A stretch of 64,000 bases of DNA from Arthrobacter sp. H35-D1 (GTDB lineage Bacteria; Actinomycetota; Actinomycetes; Actinomycetales; Micrococcaceae), in NCBI RefSeq assembly GCF_030063185.1, contig NZ_JASISP010000011.1:47746-111745 (forward strand), in the 5' to 3' direction. The stretch's first letter is position 1. Each line of letters starts with the position of its first letter. Positions 14,890-24,451 of this stretch are shown piece after piece. The translations under genes were made by a program, and so were the position numbers. The notes beneath the pieces are model-generated. The model did not search any database and was not told the DNA's origin. It worked only from the letters and a program-made list of their open reading frames with translations.

Positions 14890-15197
14890 GTCTGCGCCTG
14901 AGTTTCCGTGAGGAGCCTGCGGTGGGCCAGAGCTGGGCCGTGCGGGGTTCGACGTCGATCCACACCATGGCAGGGGCGGACCACGGACCCTTGGAGCCCT
15001 AGCTCACCAGCTGGCTGCCGAGACAGGGGATTTTTCGTAAACGGCAAGCCGAAACCGCCCACTGAAGTTGGACATTACGGCCAGGAAATGTCATGGCCAC
15101 TCAGTGTGGCGGCCTGGGCTGGAAGTGCTGTGACCAGAAAACTCATGATCATAGCCAGAGTTGCAAGCACGCTTTGGATCAGAAGTCGGCTGGCCAT
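14890..15197 (-). pseudogene. Secreted GH25-like/DUF1906-type hydrolase, decayed remnant
   Basis: From ATG at 15197 the minus strand encodes a signal peptide (LLIQSVLATLAMIMSFLVTA, ending ALPAQA) and then GHDISWP followed by a stop. In-frame reading past the stop continues CPTSVGGFGLPFTKNPL, and further on, in another frame, MVWIDVEP appears. These are the conserved blocks of actinobacterial secreted proteins that begin GHDISWPQC and contain VWIDVEP. The stop fits a CAA to TAA change. A large internal part is deleted and the rest of the gene is missing at the phosphatase gene end. It was probably a cell-wall hydrolase. Confidence 0.6.
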
Positions 15198-15371
15198 ATT
15201 CGCATTCCTTCAGGCCGCCCATTCCTCCAACTCATTGCCTGATCAAGTCCTGCACGCTTACCTCGAGCGCACATAACGGAATCCTTGAAAAGTTCTGGAC
15301 GCCGCCGTGTCCTTCTGGCTACAGTACTGTCTAATGCTCAAACCGCCACCCGTCCATCAGGAGACCGGACC
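15198..15371. other. Upstream region of DUF4287 gene
   Basis: This short intergenic stretch should hold promoters for the DUF4287 gene and formerly for the decayed hydrolase gene. No clear motif was found. Confidence 0.3.
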
Positions 15372-15662
15372 ATGTCATTTCAGGCGTACCTCAACACGAT
15401 TGAAGACAAGACCGGACTCACTCCCCGGGAACTTCTGGTGCTGGCACATCAACGCGGCCTGGATGAAGAGCCCGTCAAAGCCGGGGCGATCATCGACTGG
15501 CTCAAGGAAGACTACGGACTGGGCCGCGGGCACGCGATGGCCCTGGTGCACGTGATCAAGAACGGGCCCACCATTAGTGAAAAACACGTTGGTTCAGACG
15601 GAACGCACCGGGATGAATCCACTGAACTTTGGCTGGACGGCAAGAACAACCGCCCCGGTTAG
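15372..15662 (+). CDS. DUF4287-containing small protein
   Basis: The protein has 96 residues from ATG at 15372. The sequence MSFQAYLNTIEDKTGLTPREL, then EPVKAGAIIDWLKEDYGLGRGHAMALVHVI, is the DUF4287 signature found in many soil bacteria. The fold is likely a compact helical bundle. No catalytic residues are obvious and function is unknown. A 29-residue upstream extension is possible but poorly conserved in type, so the internal ATG was chosen. The C-terminal tail DESTELWLDGKNNRPG is polar. Confidence 0.75.
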   Translation: MSFQAYLNTIEDKTGLTPRELLVLAHQRGLDEEPVKAGAIIDWLKEDYGLGRGHAMALVHVIKNGPTISEKHVGSDGTHRDESTELWLDGKNNRPG

Positions 15663-15883
15663 CTGCCGGCAGTGGTCCAGGATCCGGCAGGAACGCTGCC
15701 GGGGCGCCTCCCGCCGTCGTACTTTTTTGCGCAAAACACCTGTGAGTGGGAGGTGGGATGTCCAGATGGTGGCATCAGTTGTCCACCAGGCGGACAAGTT
15801 CGCTAATATTGTTCCCTGACATCACCATGACACAGCCGCGCCATGGTTCCTGGGCTACGCGCGGCGCTAAAGAAAGCTGCCTC

Positions 15884-17293
15884 ATGAGTACTTCCCACAA
15901 CGCGGGAAAAGTGGACACCCCCGCAGCGAACAGCCGGGGTCGCGTGATTGTGGCAAGCCTCGTTGGCACCACCATCGAGTTTTACGACTTTTACGTCTAC
16001 GCCACGGCGGCCGTGCTGGTCTTCCCGGCGCTGTTCTTCCCCACTGCCGACGCCGCCACGGCCCTGCTGAGCTCCTTCGCCATCTTTGGCGTGGCGTTCG
16101 TGGCCCGGCCGCTGGGCTCCATTGTGTTTGGCCATTTTGGCGACAAGGTGGGGCGCAAGGGAACCCTGGTGGCATCGCTGTTGACCATGGGCATCGCCAC
16201 GTTCCTGATTGGCGTCCTGCCCACTGCGCTGGTGCCGGGCTGGACCATTCTGGCTCCGGCGCTGCTTGTCATTCTGCGCTTCCTGCAGGGCCTGGCCTTG
16301 GGCGGGGAGTGGAGCGGGGCCGCGCTGCTCGCCACCGAAAACGCTCCTGCAGGAAAGCGCGCCATTTGGGGAACCTTCCCGCAGTTGGGTGCCCCCATCG
16401 GTTTCATTTTGGCGAACGGCATCTTCCTGGCACTGAGCTTTGGCCTGACCACCGAACAGTTCCAGGCGTGGGGCTGGCGCATTCCGTTCCTGCTCAGCTC
16501 CGTCATGGTCATTGTGGGCTTGTACGTGCGCCTGAAACTGGTGGAAACTCCCGCGTTCCAAAAGGTCATTGACGAGGGTGAAGTCTCCAAGCTGCCCGTG
16601 GGCCGCGTCTTCAAGACAAGCTGGCGTCCGCTGATCCTGGGCACCTTCGTCATGCTGGCCACCTACGTGCTGTTCTACTTGATGACCACGTTCACGCTCT
16701 CCTATGGCACCACCCCGGCAACCCTTGCAGCCGCCGAGGCCAAGGCCGTGGCTGCCGGGAAGCCCATGACGGCGGACTCCATCGCCTCATGGGTGCCCGG
16801 CCTGGGCTACACGCGCAACGAGTTCCTGATCATGCTCATTGTTGGCGTGGTGTTCTTTGGCATCTTCACCCTGGTCTCCGGACCGTTGGCGGAAAAGTAT
16901 GGCCGCCGCAAAACCCTCCTGTGGGTCACCGGCGCCATTCTGGTCTTTGGCCTAACGTTCGTGCCGCTGTTCGGGGCCGGACTGGTGGGTGTGATGGCGC
17001 TGCTGATCATTGGCTTCACCTTGATGGGCCTGACCTTCGGCCCCATGGGCGCACTGCTGCCTGAACTGTTCCCCACGAACGTGCGCTACACGGGATCGGC
17101 CATCAGCTACAACATGGCCAGCATCCTCGGCGCCGCCGTGGCACCGTTCATCGCCGTGGCCCTGTGGCAGTCCGCCAACGGCAGCCCCGTCCTGGTGGGC
17201 GTCTACCTCTCCTCCATGGCCGTGCTGACCTTGATTGCGCTGGTCATCATGAAGGAAACCCGCGACATCGACTACACCGCCAATGTGAGCTGA
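15884..17293 (+). CDS. MFS transporter, metabolite:H+ symporter (MHS/ShiA-ProP) family
   Basis: The protein has 469 residues and 12 predicted membrane segments. The N-terminal block GTTIEFYDFYVYATAA, then GHFGDKVGRKGTLVAS (the MFS loop 2-3 motif), and LRFLQGLALGGEWSGAA place it in the metabolite:proton symporter group with ShiA, KgtP and ProP. It acts in the cytoplasmic membrane. Substrates of relatives include shikimate, dicarboxylates and betaines; the sequence does not decide. A longer frame from 15746 exists, but MSTSHNAGK at 15884 gives normal family length. It converges on the carboxylase gene with a shared terminator between. Confidence 0.87.
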   Translation: MSTSHNAGKVDTPAANSRGRVIVASLVGTTIEFYDFYVYATAAVLVFPALFFPTADAATALLSSFAIFGVAFVARPLGSIVFGHFGDKVGRKGTLVASLLTMGIATFLIGVLPTALVPGWTILAPALLVILRFLQGLALGGEWSGAALLATENAPAGKRAIWGTFPQLGAPIGFILANGIFLALSFGLTTEQFQAWGWRIPFLLSSVMVIVGLYVRLKLVETPAFQKVIDEGEVSKLPVGRVFKTSWRPLILGTFVMLATYVLFYLMTTFTLSYGTTPATLAAAEAKAVAAGKPMTADSIASWVPGLGYTRNEFLIMLIVGVVFFGIFTLVSGPLAEKYGRRKTLLWVTGAILVFGLTFVPLFGAGLVGVMALLIIGFTLMGLTFGPMGALLPELFPTNVRYTGSAISYNMASILGAAVAPFIAVALWQSANGSPVLVGVYLSSMAVLTLIALVIMKETRDIDYTANVS

Positions 17294-17318
17294 CAACTTC
17301 ATGAGCTGACAACGAAAG

Positions 17319-17350
17319 GGCGGGTCCCACCATTTCCGGTGGGACCCGCC
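17319..17350. terminator. Bidirectional terminator
   Basis: GGCGGGTCCCACC (17319-17331) pairs with GGTGGGACCCGCC (17338-17350), a perfect 13-bp stem with a 6-base loop, flanked by A-rich and T-containing sequence. It lies between the convergent MFS and carboxylase genes and can stop transcription from both sides. Confidence 0.85.
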
Positions 17351-17429
17351 TTGTGTCTGCCAGGCTGGTTGGGCCCACGCGCACGAGGGCCCCTCCGCGA
17401 GCTTGCGAGCGGAAGGGAGGGCGTGGGGA

Positions 17430-19229
17430 TCAGTCCTCGATGGTTGCCAGCACGGCACCGGCGGAGACGGTGTCCCCGGCTGCTGCGCTGAGGCCGGTCA
17501 CAGTGCCTGTGCGGTGGGCCGTGAGTGGCTGCTCCATCTTCATGGCTTCGAGAACCACAATCAGATCACCTTCGGAGACGGAGTCGCCGTCGGCCACTGC
17601 CACCTTCACAATGGTTCCCTGCATGGGGGAGGTGAGGGAATTGCCGTTGGAGGCAGCCGGGCCCGAGCTGCGGTTGCGGCTGGACTTCTTGGCCTTTTTC
17701 GCACCGCCTGCCGAACCATTGCTGAGCGCGAACTGGCCCGGCAACGTCACCTCAAGCCGTTTGCCGCCCACCTCGACGGTGACGCTTTGGCGGGTACCGG
17801 CGTCGTCCGTTGCATGGGCGCCCTGGGCCAGGTCAAAGGCCGGGATGGTGTTGTTGAACTCGGTCTCGATCCACCGCGTGTGGATGGTGAAGGGTGCGCC
17901 GTTGGCCGGGGCGAAGGCGGGGTCGGCGACCACTGCACGGTGGAACGGCAGGACGGTGGGCATGCCGCCGATTTCCATTTCAGCCAGGGCGCGGTTGGCG
18001 CGGGCAAGGGCCTGCTCGCGGGTGGCGCCGGTGACGATCAGCTTGGCCAGCATGGAATCGAAGTTGCCGCCGATGATTTCCCCGGCCGTGATGCCGGAGT
18101 CGACGCGAACGCCGGGGCCGGTGGGCAAAACCAGTGTGGCGACGGTGCCCGGGGCAGGCATGAAGCCGCGGCCGGCATCCTCGCCGTTGATGCGGAATTC
18201 CAGGGAGTGGCCGCGAACTTCGGGGTCGGTGTAGCCCAGCTCTTCGCCGCGGGCCAGCCTGAACTGTTCGCGGACCAGGTCGATGCCGGTGACTTCCTCG
18301 GAGACGGGGTGCTCCACCTGCAGGCGGGTGTTGACCTCGAGGAAGGAGATGGTGCCGTCGGTGCCGACAAGGAACTCACAGGTTCCGGCGCCCACGTAGT
18401 TGGCTTCCTTCAAGATGGCCTTGGAAGCTTCGTAGAGCTGGGCGTTCTGTGCGTCGCTGAGGAACGGTGCCGGGGCTTCTTCAACGAGCTTTTGGTTGCG
18501 GCGCTGGAGGGAGCAGTCGCGGGTTGAAATGACGACGACGTTGCCGGCCTCGTCTGCCAGGCACTGGGTTTCCACGTGGCGGGGAGCATCCAGGAAGCGC
18601 TCCACAAAGCACTCGCCGCGGCCAAAGGCTGCAACGGCTTCACGCACTGCGGATTCGTACAGCTCGGGGATTTCCTCGCGGGTCCGCACCACCTTGATGC
18701 CGCGTCCGCCGCCGCCGAAGGCTGCCTTGATGGCCAGCGGGAGGCCGAATTCGTCGGCGAAGTCGAGGACTTCCTGGGTGGATTCCACCGGGTTCTTGGT
18801 GCCCGGAACCAGGGGAGCGCCAACCTTCTTGGCAATGTGGCGTGCTTGGACCTTGTCGCCCAGCGCGGCGATCGAGGCAGCCGAGGGGCCGATCCAGGTC
18901 AACCCGGCGTCAACCACCTTTTGCGCGAATTCTGCGTTCTCCGAGAGGAAGCCGTAGCCGGGGTGGATGGCGTCTGCGCCGGATTGGCGGGCGGCGTCGA
19001 GGATTTTGTCCATGACGAGGTAGGAGTCGGCGGCCGTGGTGCCGCCCAATGCGAAGGCTTCATCGGCCATGCGCACATGCAGGGCTTCCCTGTCCGGTTC
19101 CGCGTAGACGGCGACGGAGGCGATGCCTTCGTCGCGGGCGGCCCGGATGATCCGGACAGCGATTTCGCCGCGGTTGGCAATCAGGACTTTGCTCAGCTTA
19201 TGCGCACTGGCGGACTGCGAGATTCTCAC
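17430..19229 (-). CDS. accA3: Acyl-CoA carboxylase alpha subunit (biotin carboxylase and biotin carrier)
   Basis: The protein has 599 residues. It carboxylates biotin with ATP and bicarbonate and carries it to the transcarboxylase beta subunit in acetyl/propionyl-CoA carboxylation for fatty-acid synthesis. Biotin carboxylase domain: [13 protein letters not shown] at about 15, ATP-grasp loop FGGGGRGIK near 175, and [14 protein letters not shown] near 285. The biotin carrier domain is at the C-terminus with the biotinylated lysine in EAMKM. A flexible basic and Ser-rich linker joins them. The start is GTG at 19229 behind an AGGAGT site. The beta and epsilon subunits lie 41 kb away, at 60.3-62.1 kb. 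The symbol follows mycobacterial AccA3 by similarity. Confidence 0.9.
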   Translation of the reverse strand: MRISQSASAHKLSKVLIANRGEIAVRIIRAARDEGIASVAVYAEPDREALHVRMADEAFALGGTTAADSYLVMDKILDAARQSGADAIHPGYGFLSENAEFAQKVVDAGLTWIGPSAASIAALGDKVQARHIAKKVGAPLVPGTKNPVESTQEVLDFADEFGLPLAIKAAFGGGGRGIKVVRTREEIPELYESAVREAVAAFGRGECFVERFLDAPRHVETQCLADEAGNVVVISTRDCSLQRRNQKLVEEAPAPFLSDAQNAQLYEASKAILKEANYVGAGTCEFLVGTDGTISFLEVNTRLQVEHPVSEEVTGIDLVREQFRLARGEELGYTDPEVRGHSLEFRINGEDAGRGFMPAPGTVATLVLPTGPGVRVDSGITAGEIIGGNFDSMLAKLIVTGATREQALARANRALAEMEIGGMPTVLPFHRAVVADPAFAPANGAPFTIHTRWIETEFNNTIPAFDLAQGAHATDDAGTRQSVTVEVGGKRLEVTLPGQFALSNGSAGGAKKAKKSSRNRSSGPAASNGNSLTSPMQGTIVKVAVADGDSVSEGDLIVVLEAMKMEQPLTAHRTGTVTGLSAAAGDTVSAGAVLATIED

Positions 19230-19885
19230 ACGAGACTCCTTCTATTGTCTCCAGAGCCTAGCGCGACTATGTGGCTTTTCCGCACACATCATGGCCTTTA
19301 TGCGTGTGCGAGGCCATTCTTTTGTGGAGAAGCTACAAAAATGCAGAATTGCTGCGGGTTCGCTGTGAGTTCCCAAGCTGACTGTCACCGATGAAACCTC
19401 CTGACCTGCGTTGATGCAACGGCCAGAACCGAGGGAACACGTCGACGGGGCATGTCGGTGCCCCACATGAGCTCGATATCCCATATGGAATCCGCCGTCC
19501 GCGCACCGGACGGATCAACGGGCGTGGGAAATGGAACGCTCAGCGGCCAGTGCTTGTAATGGTGCAGGTCAGAAACCACAGTGTCTGGTGGGGGATTGGC
19601 TTGCGGGACACTCGGACTATGTCTGTACGGGACGCCCATTTCGGCACCCACATAGTGCGTATCGAGCAAAGGCTGCCTTGGTACGTGCGATTTCGAGAAC
19701 CCGTATCTTGGTTGATACTTTTTCAGGAGTGATGACACTTGCTCTTGAAGCAGCCATGGATGCTGCCAGCCAATGTGGCTTCACCGTCACTGGGTAGCGC
19801 CAATTGAAGTGCGATGGCACTCGCCTGAGCAGGCATATTACTATGGGGCGAAAGGGCAGGTGACTGATAGTTAATTGGGGGTTCA
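19230..19885. other. Gene-free stretch: carboxylase upstream region and right end of cargo element 3
   Basis: This contains the carboxylase promoter region, the interrupted dispersed repeat (19258-19363), and then the right end of cargo element 3 from 19364. Open frames between 19380 and 19885 have no protein-like features. Confidence 0.4.
19258..19363 (+). repeat. Dispersed repeat copy 1, interrupted by cargo element 3
   Basis: Shared with 30362-30475 over about 105 bases: ATGTGG, CATGGC, TGCGT, TGC, AGGC, GGAGAAGC, AAAAATG, AGAATTGC in the same order and spacing. Copy 2 continues with GGCTGCGCTCGAACCGG, and the same kind of sequence (GGCCGCGCTTGACCGG) is found on the far side of cargo element 3 at 20787. 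Copy 1 was therefore split by the element. Confidence 0.55.
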
Positions 19886-20781
19886 ATGTTTCAGGTTTTA
19901 ATCGCTGCTGTAGGGGTTTGTCTCGGCATCTTGTCAGCGGAATTTCGCGTTCCATGCATGAAGTGGGCACCTATGGCCAGCGCAGCTATTCTGGGGCTGG
20001 CCACCATTATCTTGATGCTGCAAGTTTCTTTGCCGCAGGCTTCGCTTCTTGACGGCTTCATTTTTTGCTTCAGTCTGTTGATCGCTTCTTCGCTCTATGC
20101 GGGCGTGTTGTGGAAGCGTGTCGGGATCGATCCAACTGTGAGTTTTTGGGGGTGGGTGTGGCGGGACTTTATCAACCCGGGCTATCTTCGCCGCAGTCAA
20201 CGGGAATCGGTGTCTGAGTCTGATGCGGAGAGCAAGCATAGTCACAGGTAAGCCGATGCAAACTGGTTGATAGAGCGTCGAGTTATGCCGCCACGTCCTT
20301 GAACCAGCCCACAACGCGACAAGGCTCCGCGTTGGCAGGCGCCTTGTGGTGTCTGTTTGCTGCATGTGTGGAGACCCTCGCCGTGGCAAGTACAGCAGGG
20401 AATGGAAGATTGCTAGTAAATGTAGCGGTTGAAACTTTCCTGGCTGACACCGCTTGATGAAAAGGCGCCGGTAAGGGACACCCTCTGGAACTGCCAAGGT
20501 GCGACTATTGAGCTCTACCGTGCGCATAAATCCACTGATCGGTCTCCGGCCTCGGTCTTATCAACCAAGTAGCCCTTCTTCAACGAACGCAGGTTGCTGA
20601 CTGGCGAACGCACAGCAACTATAAGGGCAGATTTCAAAGCGCAGCGTCCCACGAAGGATCCCGCCTATGAGACGCACAAACAACCCCAGCCGATGCGTCC
20701 AAGTCTTGCTGCCAACAACAACCGGGCCAATGGCTGGTGACATGAAATCCAGACTGATGACAACTAGCGCCGGACCCCACA
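19364..20781. mobile_element. Cargo element 3 (non-autonomous), inverted orientation
   Basis: The right-type end begins on the plus strand at 19364: TGTGAGTTCCCAAGCTG, TGTCACCGATG, GACCTGCGTTGATGC, matching the other right ends base for base over much of 50 positions. The left-type end reads inward on the minus strand from 20781: TGTGGGGTCCGG, TGTCAT, TTTCATGTCACCAGCCATTGG. The flanks are TTCGC (19359-19363) and TGCGC (20782-20786), a 4-of-5 match fitting an old duplication. The length is 1,418 bp. The only cargo is a 121-residue membrane protein. Both ends are more diverged than in elements 1 and 2, so this is an older copy. Confidence 0.7.
19886..20251 (+). CDS. Small unknown membrane protein, cargo of element 3
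   Basis: The protein has 121 residues. Three or four hydrophobic segments are visible: residues 1-18 (VLIAAVGVCLGILSA), 33-48, 52-70 (SLLDGFIFCFSLLIASSLYAG), and possibly WGWVWRDF. The C-terminus is charged and Ser-rich. I recognise no family. It is the only gene between the ends of cargo element 3. Codon use is less GC-biased than in the chromosome. The start ATG at 19886 has a weak GGGG site. It could be an immunity or phage-exclusion membrane protein, but nothing proves this. Confidence 0.5.
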   Translation: MFQVLIAAVGVCLGILSAEFRVPCMKWAPMASAAILGLATIILMLQVSLPQASLLDGFIFCFSLLIASSLYAGVLWKRVGIDPTVSFWGWVWRDFINPGYLRRSQRESVSESDAESKHSHR

Positions 20782-21017
20782 TGCGCGGCCGCGCTTGACC
20801 GGTCAGGCCGTGGCAGCAACGCCAATCCGCGGCTACGCGTTTTCGGCTGACACCCCTCCAACTGCGGTGGTGCTGCCATGCCCTGCTCATTGACCGCCGG
20901 CGTCGGCGCGGGCTACATTGAGGGCCACTGGACTGCCGGTGAATTTTCCGGCTTTGGATTCATGACGCGGGCCTGGAGCTCAGTTCCCGTTGGTTGACCG
21001 AGTGGGGGACTGGTCAC
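20252..21017. other. Gene-free: rest of cargo element 3, its left end, and ABC operon leader
   Basis: No coding region is seen from 20252 to the element tip at 20781; the frames present read through the terminal repeat. From 20787 to 21017 lies the continuation of the dispersed repeat and the promoter region of the ABC exporter operon. Confidence 0.4.
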
Positions 21018-21761
21018 ATGGGCACGGTTGAAAAGAACGGCTCCACCGGTCCAGGCCGGCCAATTCTGGCTCCCTTCGACTTGAAGCACAGCTACGGGGT
21101 TGGCGGTGCGGGCGTTCAGGCCCTGGACGGCGTGGACTTCGAACTCGCCCAAGGCGAATTGGTTGTCATTCTGGGACCGTCCGGGTCGGGGAAGAGCACG
21201 CTGCTGAACGTTGTGGGCACGCTCGAGGAACCCGACAGCGGCACGGTGGAGTACTTGGGAACCCCTGTCAACCACCGTCGCCGCCGCGCTGTGCAGAACC
21301 TGCGCCGTGAGCGGATCGGCTTCGTGTTCCAGGCCTACAACCTCGTTCCCACACTCAACGCACGCGACAATATCCTGTTGGGCGGCGAGGCGCAGCGGCC
21401 GGGGCCCCACCTGGAAGGGCTCGCCGAGGAGCTGGGAATCAGCGCACTGCTCTCGAAGTTCCCCACGGAGCTGTCCGGCGGCGAGCAGCAACGGGTCGCG
21501 ATCGCCCGGGCGCTGGTGAAACGTCCGGTGGTGCTGTTTTGCGACGAGCCCACAGGTGCCCTTGACACGAGCAACAGCCAGCTGGTGCTCGAATTGCTGC
21601 GCAGTTACCGCTCGCAGCACGGCACGAGCATCGTGATGGTCACGCACAATCCACAGATCGCCGAACTTGCCGATCGCGTGCTGACGATGCGCGACGGGAA
21701 AATAGTGGCGCAGAAACGGACCGAATCGCCCTTGACGGTCGACGAGATCGAGTGGGTGTGA
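21018..21761 (+). CDS. ABC transporter ATP-binding protein (MacB/LolD type)
   Basis: The protein has 247 residues from ATG at 21018, placed after a GGGGGA site; an upstream TTG start at 20994 is possible. Walker A is GPSGSGKSTLL, the Q-loop lies in FVFQAYNLVPTLNA, the signature is LSGGEQQRVAIARAL, Walker B is VVLFCDEPTGALD, and the switch His is in VMVTHN. The sub-type with QAYNLVPTLNARDN matches exporters that work with FtsX-fold permeases, energising export or membrane-protein release. The permease gene follows after three bases. Confidence 0.9.
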   Translation: MGTVEKNGSTGPGRPILAPFDLKHSYGVGGAGVQALDGVDFELAQGELVVILGPSGSGKSTLLNVVGTLEEPDSGTVEYLGTPVNHRRRRAVQNLRRERIGFVFQAYNLVPTLNARDNILLGGEAQRPGPHLEGLAEELGISALLSKFPTELSGGEQQRVAIARALVKRPVVLFCDEPTGALDTSNSQLVLELLRSYRSQHGTSIVMVTHNPQIAELADRVLTMRDGKIVAQKRTESPLTVDEIEWV

Positions 21762-21764
21762 CCT

Positions 21765-24095
21765 GTGCGCCTCCTGTGCAAGGCCAATCTCCGCGTCATG
21801 GTTCGCGGGCCGGTCACGAGCGTGGTGCTCCTGCTCTTCGCACTCATCGCCGGGTTCATCAGCTCCTATCTGTACTACGGCAACGTGCCCATGCAGCGCG
21901 CCTACGAGGCGACAGCGGCCACCTCCAACGTGGAGGAGTTTCGGTTTTTGCCGACGCTGAACCCGGCCGACGGCGAGAAGGCAAGGACCGCCGCCGCGGA
22001 CGGCACCGTGAATTTGCTTCCGTACTATCAGCAGCACGCGCAGAACCTTGCGGCACACTACGGTTTCAACACCGAGGCGATCCGGCAAAAGTCGGTGGAG
22101 GCGGATGGCATGCGCTACGCCATGGGCACCGTGCCGCAGCGGATCAATCGCATCGTGCTCGTTGACGGGACGGCTAACCTCACGGCAGGCAGCGTGCTCG
22201 TCACCGCGCAGCCGGCCCGGCTGGCCGGGCTCCACGTGGGAGGCCATCTCACGGTGGACGGCATCGAGTATCGCATCGCCGGAACATACACGCAGCCGTC
22301 GCAGTCGCTGCTGGGCACGACGGGCGGTGCCGCCCTCGGCAACGCCGCCAACACCGGGGTGCTCATGACGGAAGGCGACTTCGAGGCCGTGCCTGCGCAG
22401 GAGGAGCTGGCCTTCGCCGGCGTCGTGCCTGAAAACGGCAGCCTCACCGCGGTTCTTGAGGATCTGCGTGCCAGTGTCGATGTGGGCTCCGTGACCCGCA
22501 GCGACCAGCTTTCGGCCATGAGCTCGCTGCGCTCGAACTTCTCCACGAGCCTGACGTTCATGCTCATCGGAACTGCCTTGTTCGCCGCGGCCATCGTCCT
22601 CGTTGTGTGGCAGGTGATGCGCAACAACCTCCGGCGCTCGGTCGCCGTGATCGGCGTCATGAACGCGATGGGCCTGCCCCCACTGGGCATCGTCGCTTCG
22701 TTTATGGTCTATGTTGCACCCATCGTGCTGGGCGTGGCCGGAGGAGCTGCCCTTGGCCTGCTGCTTGCCCCGTCGTTCAGCGCGGGCTACCTGGAGCTCT
22801 TCAACGTAGTTGTCCCACCGATCCCGACCGAGCCGGCGTTCACGCTCGGACAGCTCGGACTGGCGCTGTTGATCCCCCTCGCGGTGTGCGCCGTGACGGC
22901 ATTCCGGCTTGTGCGGGCACCGGTGCTGCACCTGCTCAACGGCCGGGTGCTGTTCTCGCCACCGCCCCGCAGGCGGAAGTTGTCCTCGCTGTTGGGACGG
23001 CTGAAACTTGCCACCCGGGTGCGGGCAGTGTTCGCGCTTTCCAGCCCGGCACGGATCGCGGTGGTGCTGGGGTCCGCGGCAGTCTCGGTGCTGGTGCTCG
23101 CGTTTTCGCTGTCCATCGTCTCGATGGCGAGCCGTCCCGGGGCCCAGCTCGCCGAGTCCATGAACTTCGAGCGGCTGGTGCAATATGCCGCCCCGCAGGA
23201 AGGGGCCGCCGGCCGGACCGACGTCGGCTACGCGGATCGCCTCTACGTGGCCGACGCCGATTCGGAGTCCGCCGGGCCCGGCACGGTGGACCGGTCCTAC
23301 GACTCCATGTTCGTCGCCCCCGGGTTCGACGCCGTCCGTGCGGCTGGCCCGGCAGGGCAGCAGGTGTTCGAGTCTCTCGCCGGAGACGGCGCGGACGGCG
23401 TCGTCGTGTCATCAAAGTTCGCCGCCGAATTCGGGGTGTCCGTCGGCGACGTCGTGCGCATCCAGCCGCAGCAGCTCGACGCCGCCGCGTTCCGAGTGGT
23501 CGGGATCAATCCGGTGGCGCTGGACACGCGCCTGTACTTCAAAGGCCAGCACCTGCCCGAGGCCGTCGTCGGTGCTGACGCCGGCAACTACAACACGGCG
23601 TTCGTGGCCAAGGACGCCGCAGCGCCAAGCAACGCCGAGTCCACCTCCACGACGAAGGCGGCCCTGGTGGCGCAGGCGCAGGACGCCATCGCTGCCAGCT
23701 TTGGCCTGGTGCCGATTCTCGTGGGCATCGCCGTCGTGCTGGCCGTCGGGGTGCTGTTCCTCATCGCCTACCTCAACGTGTTCGACAACCGGCGCGCCAT
23801 CGCCCTGCTTGACCAGCTCGGCTACCGCCCGCGCGAATCCCTCAGCCTGGTAATCAACGTCTACGGGATGTTTATTGTGGCTGGCGCGATGTTCGGCGCG
23901 ATCCTCTCGCCGGCATTGCTGACGTTTTTCGGTGGGCTTGTCAGCGACGCATCCGACTACCACCTGGTGCTCGCCGTCTCCTGGCCCGCACTCGTTGTCC
24001 TGGTGGTGCTCGTGGCGGGATTCGCGCAACTGGCGCACCTCCTGGTGCTTCCGTGGGTGTCGCGGATCAGCCCGACGGCGGTGAGCTACACGTGA
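21765..24095 (+). CDS. FtsX-like ABC permease
   Basis: The protein has 776 residues starting with GTG. The first transmembrane helix is at about residues 15-35, followed by a large extracytoplasmic domain. Then come three helices (SLTFMLIGTALFAAAIVLVV onward), a linker, a second extracytoplasmic domain, and a final block of three helices (FGLVPILVGIAVVLAVGVLFL and on). This double FtsX layout is typical of actinobacterial permeases fused as one chain. With the upstream ATPase it forms a complete exporter, probably for a peptide, lipid or antibiotic. No two-component genes are adjacent, so the inducing signal is not visible. Confidence 0.85.
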   Translation: MRLLCKANLRVMVRGPVTSVVLLLFALIAGFISSYLYYGNVPMQRAYEATAATSNVEEFRFLPTLNPADGEKARTAAADGTVNLLPYYQQHAQNLAAHYGFNTEAIRQKSVEADGMRYAMGTVPQRINRIVLVDGTANLTAGSVLVTAQPARLAGLHVGGHLTVDGIEYRIAGTYTQPSQSLLGTTGGAALGNAANTGVLMTEGDFEAVPAQEELAFAGVVPENGSLTAVLEDLRASVDVGSVTRSDQLSAMSSLRSNFSTSLTFMLIGTALFAAAIVLVVWQVMRNNLRRSVAVIGVMNAMGLPPLGIVASFMVYVAPIVLGVAGGAALGLLLAPSFSAGYLELFNVVVPPIPTEPAFTLGQLGLALLIPLAVCAVTAFRLVRAPVLHLLNGRVLFSPPPRRRKLSSLLGRLKLATRVRAVFALSSPARIAVVLGSAAVSVLVLAFSLSIVSMASRPGAQLAESMNFERLVQYAAPQEGAAGRTDVGYADRLYVADADSESAGPGTVDRSYDSMFVAPGFDAVRAAGPAGQQVFESLAGDGADGVVVSSKFAAEFGVSVGDVVRIQPQQLDAAAFRVVGINPVALDTRLYFKGQHLPEAVVGADAGNYNTAFVAKDAAAPSNAESTSTTKAALVAQAQDAIAASFGLVPILVGIAVVLAVGVLFLIAYLNVFDNRRAIALLDQLGYRPRESLSLVINVYGMFIVAGAMFGAILSPALLTFFGGLVSDASDYHLVLAVSWPALVVLVVLVAGFAQLAHLLVLPWVSRISPTAVSYT

Positions 24096-24451
24096 GGAAC
24101 GGACATGCGCCGATCACCGCCGACGACGGCGTGTGCCGCCGGATTCCCTGGAGTTTTTCCGGGCGGTGGGCAAAATGCGCGACGGCGGGCGTCCGCACCT
24201 CGTCGGCGGGCAAGTTCTCCGGGCACGGACTGGTTTTTCCGTTCGACGTGTTGGACGTGCTTGACGACGAGGTGCGCGCCGTGAGCGGGTTTGATGTTTT
24301 CCGTTTGGCGGTCCGAGTCCTCGACTTTTCTGCCTCGGCCGTGTCAACACCGGTATTGGGTGTTGACACCGGCGTGACCCGATGCTGGACCAATTGCGAA
24401 TGCGCGCCTCCTGCCCATTGCCCTGAAACCGGTGATTCTTTGCAATGGATA
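24096..24451. other. Gene-poor gap with 11-bp inverted repeat and possible frameshifted remnant
   Basis: An inverted repeat GTGTCAACACC (24341-24351) / GGTGTTGACAC (24359-24369) is present and could act as a terminator or operator. Plus-strand frames between 24130 and 24330 hold two protein-like pieces in different frames (PPDSLEFFRAVGKMRDGG.., then VLDVLDDEVRAVSGFDVFRLAV), which may be a frameshifted gene remnant. I could not assign it to a family. Confidence 0.3.

Noticed and set aside
20913..23183. 756-codon minus-strand frame over the ABC exporter genes
   Set aside because: Shadow frame; the plus strand has all ABC motifs.
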